Of a stretch of DNA of 64,000 nucleotides, positions 63,871-64,000 are shown piece after piece (positions within the stretch are counted from its first letter, which is position 1; every line of letters begins with the position of its first letter). The DNA is taken from assembly GCF_036898095.1 (NCBI RefSeq), contig NC_090726.1, positions 32,811,128-32,875,127 of the forward strand, in the 5' to 3' direction. The notes below the pieces were generated by a model that was given only the letters and a program-made list of their open reading frames with translations, did no database searches and had not been told where the DNA came from. Source of the DNA: Palaemon carinicauda. Taxonomy: Eukaryota > Arthropoda > Malacostraca > Decapoda > Palaemonidae. The position numbers and the translations under genes are program-made.

Positions 63871-64000
63871 CTGTGGGACTTGGGGCAAATCTTACTCTAA
63901 CTTCGGAGCATAGATTCTTTGAAGAGAAAATACTTCGATTGGATGTGATCTGCCGGCAGAGTTTTGAAGGAGAGACCAATATCTTAGCATTCCTCCACAG
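63871..64000 (-). CDS. EARS2: EARS2 first visible exon (targeting peptide and start of catalytic core)
   Basis: This exon encodes the N-terminal end of mitochondrial glutamyl-tRNA synthetase, which charges mitochondrial tRNA with glutamate. Read on the minus strand, the frame is open from the window edge and ends in VRVRFAPSPTG, the class I GluRS signature. It then meets the donor ACAG|GTAAAC, leaving one base of the Gly codon (phase 1). About 32 residues before the signature are rich in Ser, Lys, Arg and Asn with few acidic residues, which suits a mitochondrial targeting peptide. No in-frame ATG is visible; the only nearby ATG is out of frame, so the true start lies beyond 64000. Element E5 ends only about 150 bp downstream of the donor. 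A bacterial-type cytosolic GluRS is excluded by the intron structure and the match to EARS2 in later exons. Confidence 0.88.

Noticed and set aside
63788..63979. A 63-codon frame starting at 63979 as the full first part of EARS2
   Set aside because: The 'start' codon there is TTG, the frame is open to the window edge, and the frame's tail after SPTG is intron. The exon ends at 63871 and the start lies outside.

Overview
The window is eukaryotic intronic DNA, most likely from a decapod crustacean. That assignment is inference, based on the DIRS families, the dispersed 'gctaagctaaaaccctagtt' repeat, the tRNA-like SINE piece and the TACAGTACTGTA-rich AT background. The only host gene I can support is a minus-strand gene for mitochondrial glutamyl-tRNA synthetase (EARS2). 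Five exons are visible at 64000-63871, 47072-46642, 27264-27050, 20400-20181 and 10326-10166. All splice junctions are GT/AG and the phases agree across every junction. They encode about 385 residues, from the end of the targeting peptide through the HIGH-type and KMSKS-type motifs into the anticodon-binding region. The gene runs off both window edges.

Nearly everything else is DIRS-type tyrosine-recombinase retrotransposon. There are six young elements: E0 1-4890 (cut by the window edge), E1 11917-18477, E2 27478-34013, E3 34013-40788, E4 47376-54140 and E5 57253-63722. Each complete one has inverted terminal repeats of about 160 bp and an internal complementary region (ICR) that carries the two element ends joined together. 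E2 looks intact, with gag-like, RT/RNase H/methyltransferase-like and tyrosine recombinase frames and terminal repeats differing at one internal position. E0, E3, E4 and E5 share one deletion that removes most of the RT, so they form a non-autonomous family. E1 has a different deletion removing the same domain.

Older, decayed DIRS pieces fill the remaining intron: RNase H at 6.4-7.0 kb, gag at 9.5 and 18.8 kb, RT at 10.5 kb, recombinase at 21.2 kb, ICR-bearing fossils at 23.8-26.1 and 26.1-27.0 kb, a probable fossil at 40.8-45.2 kb and one at 54.4-56.9 kb. Other repeats are three copies of the dispersed repeat R1 (one split by E4), a LINE tail at 45.7 kb and a roughly 190-bp tandem repeat at 41.5 kb.

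The most interesting points are these. (1) A probably autonomous DIRS sits beside its apparent RT-less parasites. (2) E4 interrupts R1, so comparison with an uninterrupted R1 copy shows insertion without target duplication and a shared AT core. (3) Elements are joined directly end to end at several places. (4) Every DIRS copy whose orientation can be read lies in the same sense as the host gene. (5) E3 and E4 share a secondary insertion but have different flanks, so an already damaged copy was mobilised. No rRNA, tRNA gene, CRISPR array or bacterial-type operon was seen.
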